Source of the DNA: Colwellia sp. PAMC 20917
GTDB taxonomy: Bacteria > Pseudomonadota > Gammaproteobacteria > Enterobacterales > Alteromonadaceae
Direction: 5' to 3'
Length of the DNA stretch: 64,000 bases
NCBI RefSeq assembly: GCF_001767295.1
Contig: NZ_CP014944.1
Coordinates: forward strand, 930,001-994,000
Position numbers and translations under genes: made by a program. Position 1 is the first letter of the stretch. The number at the start of each line of letters is the position of its first letter. Under the pieces are notes generated by a model. It did not search any database and had not been told where the DNA came from. It saw only the letters and a list, made by a program, of their open reading frames with translations. This document shows, piece by piece, positions 62,786 to 64,000 of the stretch.

Positions 62786-64000
62786 ATGAAAAAAATATTG
62801 CTCATCTGTATTTTAACGGCCACAGCTTTGTTAACTATAACGGCACAAGCCGCAGACAAACTCACTGGATTACAGGCATTAGGTGCGCCTTTAGACCCAA
62901 AAGTAGATATACGCTGGAATCGTTTTTATGACTCAGAAAGTACTATAACGATACTCAAAAAAATAAATAAAGCTTACCCTAAACTTACTCGACTAGAATC
63001 TATTGGTCAGTCTTACGAAGGTCGCGATATTTTTGTTATTAAAATTACCAATTATAACAACGGTGATGATACGACAAAACCGGCGATGTATATTGATGGC
63101 AATATTCATTCTAATGAGATTCAAGGTACAGAGGTTTCTCTTTATACCGCTTGGTATTTAACTGAAAGCTACGGAAAAGTGAAGTGGATCACCGAGCTAC
63201 TTAACGATAAAGCTTTCTATATTGTCCCTACAATTAATCCTGATGGGCGTGACTGGTTTATGAAGCAGGCTAATACTGCGCACTCTCCTCGTTCGGGCAT
63301 GGTACCTACTGACAACGATCTTGACGGTGAAATCGATGAAGATGGTCCAGAAGATCTCAATAATGATGGCCACATTACTCGCATGCGCATTAAAGATAAG
63401 GTACGTGGTACTCATAAAGAAGACGAGAAATACCCAGGTTTAATGGTACCTGTTGAAGAAGGTCAAACTGGCGATTACCGCATGTTAGGAGCTGAAGGTT
63501 ACGACAACGATGGTGACGGTCTTGTCAACGAAGATGGTAAAGGGGTTTACGAATATGATCCTAATCGTGACTGGGCCCATGAATGGGAGCCAGCTTATAT
63601 TCAAAGAGGTGCACGCCGTTACCCTTTTTCATTAAAAGAAACCCGTGCAGTGGCAAAATTTGTTAAAGCTCATCGTAATATTGCTGCCGCGCAAAGTTAC
63701 CATAATACCGGTGGTATGATTTTACGTGGTCCGGGTAAAGCCAATAACAAATATACCCGTTCTGATATTAGCGTCTATGATTTTATCGCCAACCAAGGTG
63801 AGCAAATACTACCCAATTATCGCTACCTCGTCGCTTGGAAAGATCTTTATCAAGTCTACGGTGGAGAATTTGATTGGTTTTATGGCAACAACGGTATTAT
63901 GGCATTTACGAATGAACTTTGGACATCGGCTAATATGTTTCGTCCAAACGATAAAACAAGCGATAAATTAGGCAATCAAAATCACAACTTCAATAAGCAT
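62786..64000 (+). CDS. Exported M14 zinc carboxypeptidase (incomplete at window end)
   Basis: At least 405 residues; the frame is open at the window edge. Signal peptide MKKILLICILTATALLTITAQA. The M14 residues are in place: H108 and E111 in DGNIHSNEIQG, NPDGRDW, NRDW, the third zinc His in AAQSYHNTGG and the catalytic Glu in AFTNELW. Two Asp-rich inserts (DNDLDGEIDEDG, DNDGDGLVNEDG) look like calcium-binding loops. It follows the degenerate paralog by 2 bp and should be co-expressed. Cleaves C-terminal residues from peptides in the envelope. Confidence 0.93.
   Translation, partial: MKKILLICILTATALLTITAQAADKLTGLQALGAPLDPKVDIRWNRFYDSESTITILKKINKAYPKLTRLESIGQSYEGRDIFVIKITNYNNGDDTTKPAMYIDGNIHSNEIQGTEVSLYTAWYLTESYGKVKWITELLNDKAFYIVPTINPDGRDWFMKQANTAHSPRSGMVPTDNDLDGEIDEDGPEDLNNDGHITRMRIKDKVRGTHKEDEKYPGLMVPVEEGQTGDYRMLGAEGYDNDGDGLVNEDGKGVYEYDPNRDWAHEWEPAYIQRGARRYPFSLKETRAVAKFVKAHRNIAAAQSYHNTGGMILRGPGKANNKYTRSDISVYDFIANQGEQILPNYRYLVAWKDLYQVYGGEFDWFYGNNGIMAFTNELWTSANMFRPNDKTSDKLGNQNHNFNKH

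Overview
The window reads as chromosome of an AT-rich marine gammaproteobacterium of the order Alteromonadales, most likely Colwelliaceae (Colwellia or Thalassotalea type). The basis is protein resemblance: an alpha-amylase close to the cold-active chloride-dependent enzyme of Pseudoalteromonas haloplanktis, YbiT, MinCDE, ZapA, YbdL/YafV, secreted S46 and M49 dipeptidyl peptidases, and many c-di-GMP proteins. This is recognition from memory, not a database match. I see no rRNA, tRNA or CRISPR array.

1-20.3 kb is mostly housekeeping: folD, a glutathione peroxidase, a secreted BCP-like peroxiredoxin, an SDR, a Cys-cluster protein, an RhlE-type helicase with a YehS-like gene, ybiT, a CheX-REC fusion, a Nudix hydrolase, mtfA, two exported peptidases (M49 and S46), a dsbB-dsbA-like pair, and a division block (a ZapB-like coiled-coil gene, zapA, minC, minD, minE). 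Two paralogous GIY-YIG/T5orf172-like genes lie 11 kb apart.

20.3-38.6 kb is signalling-rich: cbpA, a 5'-truncated dienelactone-hydrolase pseudogene, a TPR-GGDEF cyclase, a RAYT transposase with REP-like hairpins and a tandem duplication of its own 3' end, an AhpD-like gene overlapping a soluble hybrid histidine kinase, a second RhlE-type helicase, a CheB-CheR-PAS protein followed by a PAS-GGDEF-EAL protein, and a membrane GGDEF-EAL protein.

38.6-46.5 kb is accessory DNA. A mini-ykkC/guanidine-II riboswitch precedes an SMR-family exporter gene. Next come an IS1182-type transposase remnant and an array of small leftward genes (membrane proteins, SDR, zinc ribbon, TIR-like PF10137 protein, GNAT, serine beta-lactamase-like hydrolase). 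Their spacers hold related 70-120 bp repeats ending in cores like GGGCGTTA, as integron attC sites do. No integrase is seen, so it looks like a CALIN (attC cluster lacking an integrase). A second locus of the same repeat family flanks a small PAS gene at 53.4-54.0 kb.

46.5-64 kb: PcaC-like protein, alpha-amylase with a putative operator palindrome, a broken esterase, a Crp/Fnr regulator divergent from a dnaK without dnaJ or grpE beside it, a PhyH dioxygenase, an ABC exporter whose ATPase is split at its signature motif by a -1 frameshift in a G run, an overlapping aminotransferase/omega-amidase pair, and tandem M14 carboxypeptidase genes. The first M14 protein has lost its catalytic residues; the second is intact but runs off the window end.
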